DNA of 35,560 bases from Acidobacteriota bacterium (GTDB lineage: Bacteria > Acidobacteriota > Terriglobia > Bryobacterales > Bryobacteraceae). The position numbers and the translations under genes were made by a program. The notes under the pieces were generated by a model, which was given only the letters and a program-made list of their open reading frames with translations, did not search any database and was not told where the DNA came from. The stretch spans positions 1 through 35,560 of the forward strand of contig JANXXI010000055.1 of assembly GCA_025350695.1 (NCBI GenBank), in the 5' to 3' direction. The first letter of the stretch is position 1, and the number at the start of each line of letters is the position of its first letter. Shown here piece after piece: positions 15,301 to 25,800 of this stretch.

Positions 15301-17202
15301 ATGTGCGGAATCGCGGGCTTCACTCACACAAAAACTCCGGTGCCTGACGGGCGGATTAAACAGGTTACCGCGACAATTCATCATCGTGGACCTGATGAAA
15401 CAGGTGTGTGGGAGTCGGCCACAATATCTCTGGGCGCCGTGCGACTGAGCATCATCGATCTGGCAGGCGGAGATCAACCGATTGTCGGTGAAGACGGTAA
15501 GTCGGTAATTGTCTTCAATGGCGAGATCTACAATCACGACGAAGTGCGGCGCGAACTTGAGGCGCTAGGGCACAAGTTCAGGTCGCGATGCGATACGGAA
15601 GTTGTGTTGCGCGGATTCCTTGAGTGGGATGTGGATTGCTTCAAGCGGCTGCATGGTATGTTCGCAACGGCCTTGTGGAACGAAGATCAAAAGCGGCTTG
15701 TGTTGGTGCGGGACCGTATGGGGATCAAGCCGCTGTATCTATACTCTCAAGGAGACGATCTTTACTTTGGGTCCGAGATGAAGGTGCTGTTCGAGCATCC
15801 TGAAATTCCGCGCACTTTGTCACTGACTGGCCTGAACTACTTTCTTTCGCTGAATTACATTCCCACGCCGCACACTATGGTTGAAGGGATTACCAAGCTG
15901 GAGCCTGGCCATTGGCTGGAATGGCGCTCTGGCCGCGTCACGAAAGGCGCTTATTGGAAGTTGCCATCTCAGCAGGATCCCAAATGGACCCTCGATTCGG
16001 CTAAGGAGAAGCTGGATGCTTTGCTGAAGGATTCCATCAAAGAACACCTTGTGGCCGATGTGCCGCTGGGTATTTGGGCTTCGGGTGGGGTGGATAGTTC
16101 GACGATTTTGCACTACGCGTCTGAAGCGGCCGGGCGCAAGTTGAAGACATTTTCGGTTTCGTTTCTGGGACGCAAGTTTGATGAGAGTCCCTACTTCCGA
16201 ATGATTGCCGAGAAGTACGAAACGGACCATCATGAATTCGATCTAAATCCCAACGTGGAGTTAGCTGCGGCGATTGAGAAGATGGCCTGGCATTCCGATG
16301 AGCCCAGCGCTGACGCCGGCGCGTTGCCTGTTTGGTTTCTTTCGCGGATGAGCAGGCAACACGTGACTGTGGCCCTCAGTGGCGAAGGAGCCGACGAACT
16401 TTTCGGTGGTTACTATACGTATCTGGCTGATCGTTATGCGCGTTGGATGCGAACCGTCCCCAGGCCGCTTCGGCAACTTGGGTTGGGCGTGATTAACCTG
16501 CTTCCTGTTTCTGATGACAAGATCAGCCTTGAATATAAGCTGAAGCGGTTTCTGAAGGGCTCGCTGCTTGAACCATCGGCCGCGCACGCTTTTTGGAATG
16601 GTACATTTACAGACGCGGAGCGGGCGGAACTGCTAAATGAAGCGAAATTTAAACCAACGGTGAGCCTGCTGAGTATAATCGCGCCGGAGCTTTTGAATAC
16701 TGGCAAACTGAACCCATTCATTTTTCTAGACCAACATTATTATTTGGTTGACGATATCTTGTACAAGTGTGACCGCATGAGCATGGCCCACTCTCTAGAA
16801 GTTCGGCCTCCGTTTCTGGATCATCGTATCGTGGAATTCGCCGCATCGCTTCCTGAATCACTCAAGGTTCATGGCAGCGCGTTGAAGTACGTTCTGAAGG
16901 AAACCATGCGGGGTAAATTGCCTGAGCCGATTTTGAACCGGGGCAAAGAAGGTTTCGATATACCGGCCCACGATTGGTTTCGGTCGGCATTGAAGCCATT
17001 GCTGGCCGATACGCTTACGCCCCAGGCGATCCGCGATTGCGGGCTGTTCCGACCCGGCGCGGTTGAACAGTTGATGGCCGATCACTTTGAACGCCGCGCA
17101 AATTACGGGTACCATTTATGGGGCTTGCTGACCCTGTTCTTGTGGATGAAACAATGGAAAATCACAACGGGCGCTGCCCCCACTACCAACTCATCGTCAT
17201 AG
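15301..17202 (+). CDS. asnB: Asparagine synthase (glutamine-hydrolysing)
   Basis: The 633-residue enzyme has an N-terminal class II glutamine amidotransferase domain (about 2-215) with nucleophile Cys2 directly after Met1 (MCGIAGF), HHRGPDETG and FNGEIYNH. A C-terminal synthetase domain (about 235-600) carries the PP-loop SGGVDSS (residues 261-267), SGEGADELFGGY and RMSMAHSLEVRPPFLD. It would convert aspartate, ATP and glutamine to asparagine. Members of this longer AsnB type also occur in exopolysaccharide clusters, where they may amidate sugars or lipids. It starts three bases after the permease stop and overlaps the following glycosyltransferase gene, so a role in envelope glycan work is possible but inferred. 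Confidence 0.93.
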   Translation: MCGIAGFTHTKTPVPDGRIKQVTATIHHRGPDETGVWESATISLGAVRLSIIDLAGGDQPIVGEDGKSVIVFNGEIYNHDEVRRELEALGHKFRSRCDTEVVLRGFLEWDVDCFKRLHGMFATALWNEDQKRLVLVRDRMGIKPLYLYSQGDDLYFGSEMKVLFEHPEIPRTLSLTGLNYFLSLNYIPTPHTMVEGITKLEPGHWLEWRSGRVTKGAYWKLPSQQDPKWTLDSAKEKLDALLKDSIKEHLVADVPLGIWASGGVDSSTILHYASEAAGRKLKTFSVSFLGRKFDESPYFRMIAEKYETDHHEFDLNPNVELAAAIEKMAWHSDEPSADAGALPVWFLSRMSRQHVTVALSGEGADELFGGYYTYLADRYARWMRTVPRPLRQLGLGVINLLPVSDDKISLEYKLKRFLKGSLLEPSAAHAFWNGTFTDAERAELLNEAKFKPTVSLLSIIAPELLNTGKLNPFIFLDQHYYLVDDILYKCDRMSMAHSLEVRPPFLDHRIVEFAASLPESLKVHGSALKYVLKETMRGKLPEPILNRGKEGFDIPAHDWFRSALKPLLADTLTPQAIRDCGLFRPGAVEQLMADHFERRANYGYHLWGLLTLFLWMKQWKITTGAAPTTNSSS

Positions 17203-18932
17203 TTGTAGCGGCGCTCATCTACTTAGGTTGTATCGTCAGTCCACCGGCACTGATGGACGATGTGGATGCCGTGCAGGCGCAAATCGCTCGCAATATGCTG
17301 GAGTCTGGCGATTGGGTGACGGCGCGTCTGAACGGTGTTGCGTATCTGGAAAAATCGCCCATGGTGTATTGGCTGATGGCAATCAGCATGAAGGTTTTCG
17401 GCCCTTATGATTGGGCGGCGCGCATTCCGCTCGCCTTATCTGTCATTCTATTGTGCTGGGTTTGCGCCAGGTTTGCTCGCTGGGCATTCGGTGAACTGGA
17501 AGGGCTCTATGCGGGTTTGATACTTGCATCATGCATCGGCTTATGGCTGTTTACACGAATCCAGATTCCCGATGCGATGGTGACCGCGACGATCACGTTA
17601 GCCATGTGGAGCTTACTTCGTGTGCTGGATGAAGCGGAGGAACGGCCCTGGCTTTGGAGTACTTTGCTCGCGGCCTCGATCGGTGTGGGGCTGCTGCTGA
17701 AAGGCCTGATTGCTGCTGTGTTCCCGATTGCCGGCGGAGTTGTTTATCTTCTCGCGTCGGGCCAGTTTTTCTCCGGTCGCACCTGGCGTCGCATCCGGCC
17801 ATTCAGCGGGACCCTCATTATCCTGCTGACAGCCGCGCCGTGGCACATCGCGGCCACATTGGCGAATCCACCCTATCTTGACTTCACGATGAAGAGCGAA
17901 CCGGGCAAATACCACGGCTTCTTCTGGTTCTATATTTTCAACGAACATCTATTCCGCTTCCTCAACATGCGTCACCCGCGTGACTACAACACCGTGCCCC
18001 GACACCTGTTCTGGGCATTCCATTTTCTGTGGCTGTTCCCATGGAGCGCCTACATTCCCGCAGCAGTGCGCCAGTCCATCAGCGGTTCGGGCCGGGCCGC
18101 TCAAACCAGAAAGCTTGCTCTTTGCTGGGGTGGCTTTTTGATGGTCTTCTTTACTTTCTCCACGACGCAGGAATATTATTCGATGCCCGCATATCCGGCG
18201 ATGGCTTTGTGGCTGGCGTCGGCATTGCCGCGCGAGGATAGGTGGACTCTTTGGGGTTCGCGCGCAATTGCCACGGTGACGGCGGCGGCCACGGCCGCCA
18301 TACTATTTTTGCTGGTCAACGTGTGGAATCTTCCTACTCCGGGAGACATCTCCCGCGCGCTGACGCAGAATCCTGATGCCTACACTCTCTCGTTGGGCCA
18401 CATGGGCGACCTCACCATTGCATCCTTCGCCTATCTTCGAACGCCCCTGATGATCGCGGGGGTTGCATTTCTGACGGGCACTATTTGCGCCTTGCTGCTT
18501 CGCGGCCGGCGACGCGCGCTTGGCCTTGCCGCGATGATGGTTTTGTTCTTCCATGCCGCTCGTTTAGCTCTTACGGTTTTCGATCCCTATATGGGATCGC
18601 GACCACTGGCCGAAGCACTCGTGCAATCGCCTCCGGGCCAACTTATTCTTGGCGCGCAGTATTACACCTTTTCTTCGGTCTTCTTTTACACGAATCGACA
18701 AGCGTTGATTCTGAATGGCCGCGTCAATAATTTGGAGTATGGGTCCTACGCGCCGACCGCACCGAAGGTATTCATTGGCGATGATGAATTCGTGCAACTG
18801 TGGCTATCGCCGGAACGTTACTATTTAACGCTCGAAGGCCCGGAGCTTCCGAAGATCGAAAAATTGGTTGGGCGACCGGCGCTGCTGACAGTGGTCGAGA
18901 GCGGTGGTAAGTTTCTGTTTGTCAATCACTGA
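17154..18932 (+). CDS. PMT/ArnT-type membrane glycosyltransferase (GT39/GT83-like)
   Basis: The 592-residue product has 11-12 predicted membrane helices. After the first helix comes the catalytic loop PPALMDDVDAVQAQIARNMLESGDWVTARLNG, with the acidic pair expected in lipid-phosphate-sugar-dependent transferases, then YLEKSPMVYWLMA. This pattern matches ArnT/PMT-like GT-C enzymes, which move a sugar from a polyprenyl-phosphate carrier to lipid A or another acceptor on the outer face of the inner membrane. ATG 17154 is chosen, and ATG 17118 in the same frame would deepen the overlap with asnB (49 versus 85 bases). The C-terminal soluble part (about 490-592) is variable. Donor and acceptor are unknown. 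Confidence 0.8.
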   Translation: MENHNGRCPHYQLIVIVVAALIYLGCIVSPPALMDDVDAVQAQIARNMLESGDWVTARLNGVAYLEKSPMVYWLMAISMKVFGPYDWAARIPLALSVILLCWVCARFARWAFGELEGLYAGLILASCIGLWLFTRIQIPDAMVTATITLAMWSLLRVLDEAEERPWLWSTLLAASIGVGLLLKGLIAAVFPIAGGVVYLLASGQFFSGRTWRRIRPFSGTLIILLTAAPWHIAATLANPPYLDFTMKSEPGKYHGFFWFYIFNEHLFRFLNMRHPRDYNTVPRHLFWAFHFLWLFPWSAYIPAAVRQSISGSGRAAQTRKLALCWGGFLMVFFTFSTTQEYYSMPAYPAMALWLASALPREDRWTLWGSRAIATVTAAATAAILFLLVNVWNLPTPGDISRALTQNPDAYTLSLGHMGDLTIASFAYLRTPLMIAGVAFLTGTICALLLRGRRRALGLAAMMVLFFHAARLALTVFDPYMGSRPLAEALVQSPPGQLILGAQYYTFSSVFFYTNRQALILNGRVNNLEYGSYAPTAPKVFIGDDEFVQLWLSPERYYLTLEGPELPKIEKLVGRPALLTVVESGGKFLFVNH

Positions 18933-18949
18933 AATGGGATAATAAAGTA

Positions 18950-19549
18950 GTGGCAAACAAAGCCCGTGATTTAGAACTCCGCCTGGAGCGGACAGACCAA
19001 GAACTGCGCCTTCTGCAGCGTATCAGCCGTTATCTTTCAACACACAAAAGTTTAGGGAAATCTCTCGACTCCATCGTGTCCCATGTTGTGGAGTTCACCA
19101 GTTGCGATTCGTGCCTGGTTTACTTGTTGGATTCGAAAGAATTGCTGCTCTGCGCAGCCAGTGGGGAGAATAAAGAATACTCGCTGGGTAAAGTACGACT
19201 CGCGTTGAACGAAGGTTTAACTGGATGGGTGGCGCGCGAAAAACGTCTGCTTGCTTTATCGACTGAAGCTTACAAGGACCCTCGCTTCAAATCATTCAGT
19301 GAACTGGTGGAAGACACATACGAAGCGTTCCTTTCAGCGCCGGTTATAGCCCGCGGAAAAGTGGTGGGCGTGATAAACGTGCAACACCGGCAGCCACACA
19401 ACCACACCGGCGATGAGATGGAGCTTCTATCCACCGTTGGCGAAATGATAGGCTGTTTGGTGCAAGTCGTTCATACTCGGCCGGAGGATTTGAAAATGAC
19501 TTCCACTATTGAACTGGCTCTTGCCACGGCGCCCGTAAGGCACGCCTAA
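18950..19549 (+). CDS. GAF-domain sensory protein
   Basis: The 199-residue protein starts at GTG 18950. A short coiled-coil segment (about 5-30, rich in Leu, Glu and Arg) precedes a single GAF domain (about 38-175). The domain shows CDSCLVYLLDSKELLLCAASG, GLTGWVAREKRLLALS, FLSAPVIARGKVVGVINVQHR and an HTGDEMELLSTVGEMIG helix. GAF domains bind small ligands or mediate dimerisation. No kinase, cyclase or DNA-binding output domain is attached, so it probably works through a partner. It begins 17 bases after the glycosyltransferase gene and nine bases before the next gene, within the same apparent operon. Confidence 0.85.
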   Translation: MANKARDLELRLERTDQELRLLQRISRYLSTHKSLGKSLDSIVSHVVEFTSCDSCLVYLLDSKELLLCAASGENKEYSLGKVRLALNEGLTGWVAREKRLLALSTEAYKDPRFKSFSELVEDTYEAFLSAPVIARGKVVGVINVQHRQPHNHTGDEMELLSTVGEMIGCLVQVVHTRPEDLKMTSTIELALATAPVRHA

Positions 19550-19558
19550 TTCGCGCTT

Positions 19559-20662
19559 ATGGTATTCCTACTCAGAATTCTTTTTCTTTGCATCTCAGTT
19601 GCGACAGCTGCCGAAAAATGGAAGATAAACTATTTTTACGATCAGCCTGAATCAAGCTTTGAGTTGCGGGGGGTCCAGTTTCCATCAGACCAGCGCGGTT
19701 TGGTTTACGGCGTCATTACCGGTTCGAAAGAAAAAGAGCGCTCCGTTATGTTGATCACCAGCAATGGCGGCGCAAAATGGACCGAAGTGGCACTTAAGGA
19801 AAATCCGGTAGCTCTGTCCTGCATCGACGATTCTCAGTGCTGGCTGGCGACGGACAGGGGCATCTGGAAGACGGAGGAATCCGGCCGCGATTGGAAGAAG
19901 CTGAAGAAACAGGAAGGCATTGCAGCTATTCATTTCAGCACCTCCAAGATCGGTTTCGCGGCAGGCTATCCGAAGGCGGTTTGGAAGACTACCGATGGTG
20001 GCCTCACTTGGACGGGGGTGCCTGCCGCGGCGAAAGCGGAAGCAAGCCCTCAGACAACGGCCTTTGATGTCATCGCGCAACATGGCAATGACATGATGAT
20101 CATCGGACTGAGCCGCCCAAGGAGAACAGACGGAAGTTTGTTCCCCGACTGGATGGAGCCGGAACGTGCGGCATCGCGCCGCGAGTGGCCAGCCGTAACC
20201 GTCATGCTAGACAGCCGCGATGCGGGGGCGAACTGGAACGCATCAAGCGCGTCTCTGTTCGGCCACATTGTTGAAGTGAAAATGGGCGAGGGCATGGGCA
20301 TTTCCTTGATTATCCATGAACAGGCTTTCCAGTATCCGTCTGAAGTGCTTAAAATTGATTTCAAGTCAGGCCAGAACACCTCCATTCATCACGAGAAGGA
20401 CAAGTTAATTACGTCCGTTCATCTCTCGAAGGACAAGAACATAGTGGCCGCCGGGATCGAAGTGCTTGGCTCTTTTCGCGCGAATCCAACTCCGTCGAAG
20501 GTTCAGATTCAGCAGGGTTACATTGCGGAGTCGAATGCGGTGATTTGGCGCACCATGGCGGTGGATTACAAGGCAGTTGCGCGACGGGTTACGCTGGCGG
20601 CAACGCCTTCAGGTAAGCTGTGGGCGGTTACGGATACTGGGATGATCCTTGAGTGGAAGTAA
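19559..20662 (+). CDS. Exported Ycf48-like/BNR-type beta-propeller protein
   Basis: The 367-residue protein has a signal peptide (MVFLLRILFLCISVATAAE, cleavage near ATA-A). Its repeats have the BNR/Ycf48 pattern, in which a strand ending in a glycine turn precedes a Trp: SNGGAKWTEV, EESGRDWKKL, TTDGGLTWTGV, DAGANWNASS and the terminal TDTGMILEWK. In phototrophs Ycf48 helps photosystem II assembly. In non-phototrophs such propellers are mostly uncharacterised, and the name implies only the fold. Its stop lies one base from the stop of the convergent transporter gene, and no terminator lies between them. Confidence 0.75.
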   Translation: MVFLLRILFLCISVATAAEKWKINYFYDQPESSFELRGVQFPSDQRGLVYGVITGSKEKERSVMLITSNGGAKWTEVALKENPVALSCIDDSQCWLATDRGIWKTEESGRDWKKLKKQEGIAAIHFSTSKIGFAAGYPKAVWKTTDGGLTWTGVPAAAKAEASPQTTAFDVIAQHGNDMMIIGLSRPRRTDGSLFPDWMEPERAASRREWPAVTVMLDSRDAGANWNASSASLFGHIVEVKMGEGMGISLIIHEQAFQYPSEVLKIDFKSGQNTSIHHEKDKLITSVHLSKDKNIVAAGIEVLGSFRANPTPSKVQIQQGYIAESNAVIWRTMAVDYKAVARRVTLAATPSGKLWAVTDTGMILEWK

Positions 20663-20663
20663 G

Positions 20664-21857
20664 TTAGAGCACCGCTCCCTTTCGGTCACGGCTCGCGGCT
20701 ACGCCCGCCATCCAGGCGCAACAAATCGCCACGGCAATTCCGACGAACGGTCCCGTGAACGAATGCGTCTGGCCCGTTACCTGGCCCACTATCCACATCA
20801 GTATTGCGCCGGCTAAAGAGCCGATGCCACCGGCTAATCCCATCGCCGTGGAGACGGAATGTTTCGAAACTTCCTGCGTTAGCGTCAAGTACATTGACAT
20901 CCACATGCCCAAGCCAAAGTTGGAAATCATCAGAACCGCGGTCAGCGTGTTGCTATCGTCTATCCACGGTACGGCGGATGCAAGCGCCACTAGCAGAGTG
21001 GCAATGCTGAACACCGCCACGCGCGACAACTTCAAACAGCCAAGGCCGAAGGCCAGGTAACCCAAGTCCAGCCCAAAGTAGATCAACGTCAAAATCCACT
21101 TCATGTCGTCTGAGCCTGGCGCCATGCCCCGTTGTTGATTGAAATAGGTCGGCAACCAATTAACATTGAAGTACAGGATCGGGTTGACGGTGGACGTGAT
21201 CACCGCCACCAGCCAGAATTTCCGTTGCGATAGGACTTCGCGATAACTTGCGGCAGGTGCGGTGGAAGGAGCTGGGGGCCAAATTGGCTTAAACTCCTCA
21301 CGTCGCGTGAATAGAACCCATAACACAAACCATGCTAGTCCCAGCAACCCCACCACGGCAAAACCCATGCGCCAGCCGGATGCTTTGGCGATGGTTAGAA
21401 TAATCAGCGGAGCCGTCAAGGCGCCAATGCTTTGGCCACTGGTGAAGATGCCGTTGCCGATGGGGCGCTCCTTTTCCGGCAGGGCCCGGGAAACGATTTT
21501 CAGCGCTCCGGGCCAGTTGGGTGACTCTGTAATTCCTAGCAAGACGCGGAACACCCCCAGGGCGACGAATCCTCCGGCGGTTGAAGTCATTAGGCCGACG
21601 ATGCTCCAAAGCAATACTGCGCCGCCATATGCCCAGCGCAAGTTGGAACGATCAACAAGTCCGCCTGCAATAAATTGCGCGCCGGTGTAGGAGAAATAGA
21701 AGAGGGAGAACAGCGTGCCTAGCCGTTCGTTGGTCAGTCCCAACTCATCTTTCATCAACGGCGCCATCAGGCTTAGGGTTTGACGGTCAAGATAGTTGAT
21801 GGTTGTGCCGGCGAGCAGAAAAACACAAAGCGCCCATCGGGAGCGAGTTTGAAGCAT
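20664..21857 (-). CDS. MFS transporter, anion:cation symporter-like
   Basis: The 397-residue inner-membrane protein has 12 predicted helices. The N-terminal segment TINYLDRQTLSLMAPLMKDELGLTNERLGTL and the GITESPNWPGALKIVSRALPEKERPIGNGIF loop are characteristic of the ACS family, whose members carry hexuronates, galactonate, phthalate or similar organic anions with protons. The substrate cannot be read from sequence. The C-terminal nine residues (SRDRKGAVL) are encoded by a copy of a dispersed hairpin repeat, so they were probably acquired by insertion near the old stop. It follows the PAP2 gene by 34 bases and is likely cotranscribed with it. Confidence 0.88.
   Translation of the reverse strand: MLQTRSRWALCVFLLAGTTINYLDRQTLSLMAPLMKDELGLTNERLGTLFSLFYFSYTGAQFIAGGLVDRSNLRWAYGGAVLLWSIVGLMTSTAGGFVALGVFRVLLGITESPNWPGALKIVSRALPEKERPIGNGIFTSGQSIGALTAPLIILTIAKASGWRMGFAVVGLLGLAWFVLWVLFTRREEFKPIWPPAPSTAPAASYREVLSQRKFWLVAVITSTVNPILYFNVNWLPTYFNQQRGMAPGSDDMKWILTLIYFGLDLGYLAFGLGCLKLSRVAVFSIATLLVALASAVPWIDDSNTLTAVLMISNFGLGMWMSMYLTLTQEVSKHSVSTAMGLAGGIGSLAGAILMWIVGQVTGQTHSFTGPFVGIAVAICCAWMAGVAASRDRKGAVL
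20671..20696 (-). repeat. Dispersed GNRA-hairpin repeat, copy 1 (coding)
   Basis: On the minus strand this 26-base unit matches 24 of 26 bases of the copy at 32727-32752. The left arm CCGTGACC and right arm GGGAGCGG enclose the loop GAAA. CCG/CGG and CC/GG pair, with G-A mismatches between them, giving a compact hairpin with a GNRA tetraloop. It encodes SRDRKGAV as the last residues of the MFS transporter. It resembles REP-type elements that accumulate between and at the ends of genes. Confidence 0.65.
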
Positions 21858-21891
21858 GAGGCTTATAGTATCTCAGGCCCGGCTGTGTTTC

Positions 21892-22821
21892 CTAACCGGC
21901 TTCGGGATAGCTCTCGATAACATCCGCGGGCTTCGGTTTGTGATCGGCTGATTCAGCCCGGCGCAGATAGACAGTAATGGCAAGGGCCGACAGACTGACG
22001 GCCAAACCGGCAAGACCGTCAGCCGCGTAATGGTAGCGACCATAAACGGTAGCAACAAGAATAAAGAATGAATTGGCTAACAAGCAACGGCCGATCCATG
22101 GATACTCAGGTAGCGCCAAAACCATGCCGAAGGCCGCCGAAAAAGCTGCCGTTACGTGCCCACTAGGAAACACGCTCGTGTGGATGTCCCCGTGATTCAA
22201 GATCCACAAATTGAATTGCCGGAATATGGTTTGAACGCCGGGAAGATCGATTCCAGCATGTTCGACCCGCGGAGAGCCCGTTGGAAAGTGGGGGATCAGC
22301 GCGTAGGCGGAAAGCGTGCCGAGGAGGAATGGAAACGCGTATTGTTCGATCCTGTCACGCTTCCTAAGAATATAGAATGCGGCCAAGGCAAACGGAGGAA
22401 TCACATACATCAGCAAGTAAGAAAACTCTACTAGACCGGGGAGCAGTGGGCCCATGCTTTCCATAACCTTCCGCAACCCCAGGTCGTAAAGAATGAACCG
22501 GTCCCAGCCTAGCCACAAACGCTCCAAATCCTCAAAGTGGTAATTTACTTCAAACCAATCCACTTGCCAGTAGGCGGCCAACACAAGGGCAGCCGGTAGC
22601 CAATCCCGCACCATACTGGTCCATCGGCGTGGATTGAACGAATCAAGATAGCCCAACAAGAACAGCATTAGCGGGGCGGCAAGTCCCGCCGCCTTTTGCC
22701 GCAAGGGCAGCGGGTATTGAAGTGCCATGAACGCAGTGTAAGTAAAATACGCCAAGACAACCCATTCGCTGGGCCGGAACATTTCCCGTATGCGTTGATT
22801 ATGCTCGCCTAATGTAGCCAA
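21892..22821 (-). CDS. PAP2-superfamily membrane phosphatase/transferase, Aur1-like
   Basis: The 309-residue protein has six or more membrane helices. The PAP2 catalytic signatures are FPSGH (His222) and GRYHYAAD (Arg262, His264, Asp268), the arrangement seen in the Aur1/inositol-phosphotransferase-like branch rather than in classical PgpB. Such enzymes hydrolyse or transfer lipid-linked phosphates at the membrane surface, for example on phosphatidic acid, undecaprenyl diphosphate or sphingolipids. The exact substrate is unknown. The start is uncertain: TTG 22821 has no clear ribosome binding site, and Met14 is an alternative. It heads the minus-strand pair with the MFS gene and diverges from the receptor gene. 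Confidence 0.8.
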   Translation of the reverse strand: MATLGEHNQRIREMFRPSEWVVLAYFTYTAFMALQYPLPLRQKAAGLAAPLMLFLLGYLDSFNPRRWTSMVRDWLPAALVLAAYWQVDWFEVNYHFEDLERLWLGWDRFILYDLGLRKVMESMGPLLPGLVEFSYLLMYVIPPFALAAFYILRKRDRIEQYAFPFLLGTLSAYALIPHFPTGSPRVEHAGIDLPGVQTIFRQFNLWILNHGDIHTSVFPSGHVTAAFSAAFGMVLALPEYPWIGRCLLANSFFILVATVYGRYHYAADGLAGLAVSLSALAITVYLRRAESADHKPKPADVIESYPEAG

Positions 22822-22854
22822 TTGTTCATCATACCGTGTTTAGAATGTGACCTA

Positions 22855-22873
22855 CCAAATTGTGCGGATTTGG
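22855..22873. promoter_or_regulatory. Inverted repeat in divergent promoter region
   Basis: CCAAAT (22855-22860) and ATTTGG (22868-22873) are perfect inverted arms with a seven-base spacer. They lie 34 bases from the PAP2 start and 24 bases from the receptor start. This is a reasonable operator position for a dimeric repressor. No regulator gene is adjacent. Confidence 0.35.
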
Positions 22874-22896
22874 CCGCTTGATATAGGATGGTAACC

Positions 22897-25800
22897 ATGA
22901 ACTGCTTAAGGGTCCTTATCGTATTCGCTGTATGCTCGCTTTCACTTTTCGCCCAGACGGGGTCAATTCAAGGCATCGTTAAAGATCAAACAGACGCGCT
23001 GATTCCTGGGGCTAAAGTAACAGTCACGAATCTGGAAACGGGATTGCGCCGCGAAGCCGCCACCAACGAATCAGGACTCTACCTTTTTCCTGGGCTCCCG
23101 GTTGGACGCTATAAACTCACCGCTGGCAGCGCAGGGTTTTCCACTTCCGAAGTGCCAGATACCAAATTGGATGTCGGGCAATCGGCCCGCTTCGACTTCC
23201 TTCTGAAACCGGGCACGCTAACCGAAAGCGTTGACGTCAACGCTACTGCCGCGCTGCTTGATTCGGAGACTTCCACTGTCGGCCAGGTGATCGACAACAA
23301 GCGAATCGTCGAACTGCCGCTGAACGGGCGTAACTTTCTGGAGCTCGCGCGCCTGACGGCTGGCGCCGCTGCTGCCCGTGGTTCCCGTCCTCAAGGCGAG
23401 GGTGTATTCGCAGCGGCAGGTCAGCACGGATATCAGGTGCAAGTGAATATTGATGGCGTGGATAATTCAGCAACTTACTCCGGTGGTCCGGTGGGCTTCG
23501 AGGCTCAAGGCGTGAAGCCCTCGGTAGACGCCGTAGGTGAGTTTCGCGTGGTGACGAACAATCTTTCCGCTGAGTATGGTGGCCGCATGGGCGGGCAAGT
23601 GTTCGTTAACATCAAATCGGGAACGAATCTATTCCACGGATCGGGGTATGAGTTTCTACGCAATGCCAAGCTGGACGGGACGAACTTCTTTGCGAACCGT
23701 GCGGGTGCTAAGAAGCCGCCCTACAAGCAGAGTCAATTCGGAGCAACCATGGGCGGCCCCATAAGGAAGGACAAAACGTTCTTCTTCGCCTCGTTTGAAG
23801 GGACCCGCACGCGCCTTGGAAGGAGTTTCACTTCCACTGTTCCGGTTGCTGAACTTCGCAACGGCGACTTCAATCGGATTCGTCCTGTTTTTGATCCCGC
23901 CACAACGGTGGGCACGGCTGCCAGCTTTACGCGCCAGCCTTTTCCCGGTAACATCGTGCCGAAAAATCGTTGGGATCCCCTTGCCCAAAAACTTTTGGAT
24001 CTCTACCCGCAGCCGACCACCAACAGCATCGTCAATAACTATTTCTTTTCACCCAGCGAATCGAACGATGTTGATACTTACGACCTGAAGGGCGACCACA
24101 ACATCAATGACAAGAGCCGCCTTTCATTGCGCTACAGCCGCCGCAATCGCGACCGTTACGAACCTGGCCCCCTTCCCCTTCCTGCCGATGGCGGCCTTGC
24201 CACTACAACGAAGATTCGGAGTCAGAGTATTGCGGGCTCCTATAACCTGACTCTGACTCCTTCAATGGCGAACGAGTTCCGCTTCGGTTGGACGAACTTT
24301 CCAACAAGCTTTGATATTCCCTACGATAAGGCGCTGTTCGCGGATTTCGGCATTAAAGGAATTCCGAAAACCAACTTCGACATTTCCAACAACCACGGCC
24401 TGACTCGTTTTACGCCGGGCGGCTACGCCGAACTGGGGTCGCGTTCCTTCTGGCCAAATACGAACAACCTGAGGTCGTTCCAGTTCAATGAGACCTTGTT
24501 CAAGACTTGGGGAACTCACACGATTCGCATTGGCGGAGAATTGAAGCGGCAGAATGTGTTCCGCAACTCCGCCCGGTTTTCCCGCGGGCAGTTCGCGTTC
24601 GCCCGTGAGTTTACGGCAAATCCCGCAAACCGCGGCGCAACGGGGGACGGCTTGGCCGAGTTCCTATTGGGCATGGCTAGTGGAGGCACTCTGGGGAATG
24701 AAAATGGCGAGAATCTTTGGGTGAATAACTTCGCCGCCTTTGTTCAGGATGATTGGAAGATCACTCCGAAGCTGACGTTGAATCTCGGTGTTCGGTACGA
24801 CATCTTCTCCGCGCCAACGTTCCCCGATGGCGGCGTATCCACATTCGATTTGGATTTTTCCCGTACCGGACCTGACGTTCAGTTGAAACAGACCAGAATC
24901 AAGGGTGGGTGTGGTTGCCAGAACGACCTTAATAACTTCGCGCCGCGCCTAGGCTTTGCCTACAGGCTGTCCAACAAGACCGTGGTTCGTTCCGGCTTCG
25001 GCGTGATTTACGCTCAGGCGGATGCACTGCAAACGCAGTGGGCGCGGGCGCAGAATCAAGCTCCGGATTTCGTGGAAATCGGATTCGCAACGATCGACCG
25101 GATCAATCCGCGTCTGACTCTTAGCGGAGGTTTCCCCGCGGTACAGTTGCCCGCGACTATCGTGCCTGGCCCGAATCAGGTCGGCATCGACTCGCCCAAC
25201 AAGCTTTTACCGGCGCAATATTCCAGTCAATGGTTCTTTGATCTGCAACGCGAATTGTTGCTGGACACTTTGCTGACGGTCGGCTACAGCGGCAATAGCA
25301 CGCATAAGCTGCTTGCTAACGTGAATTACAACGTTCCCTTCAATATTGACCCCTCGCCCGTGCCAGTGGCCAACCGGCGTCTCTGGCCATACTACACTGC
25401 GGTGAACCGGCAGGAACCGTTGGGCAACCTAAGCTACAACGCCTTAATGGTGCGCTTGGAAAAACGCTTCTCGAAGGGGCTCACGTTCCTTTCTTCTTAC
25501 ACTTGGTCCCATACTATAGACAATGTGGATGAAGTGGGCAATAACGATTCGGGCACTCCGCTGAAACCTTGGGACCGCGGACTAAATCGCGCCAATGCTT
25601 TAACGGATGCACGGCACAATTACATTTTGAGTACAACCTATGAACTGCCTATCGGCAAAGGCAAGCGTTGGCTGGCCAATTCCCATCGCGCGGCTGACGC
25701 CGTTCTTGGTGGGTGGCAATTAAGCGCGATTGCCAGCCGAACCGGTGGGCTGCCCTTCACCGTTTCCACCAGCGGCGGCATCACTAACGCAGGCGGCGCG

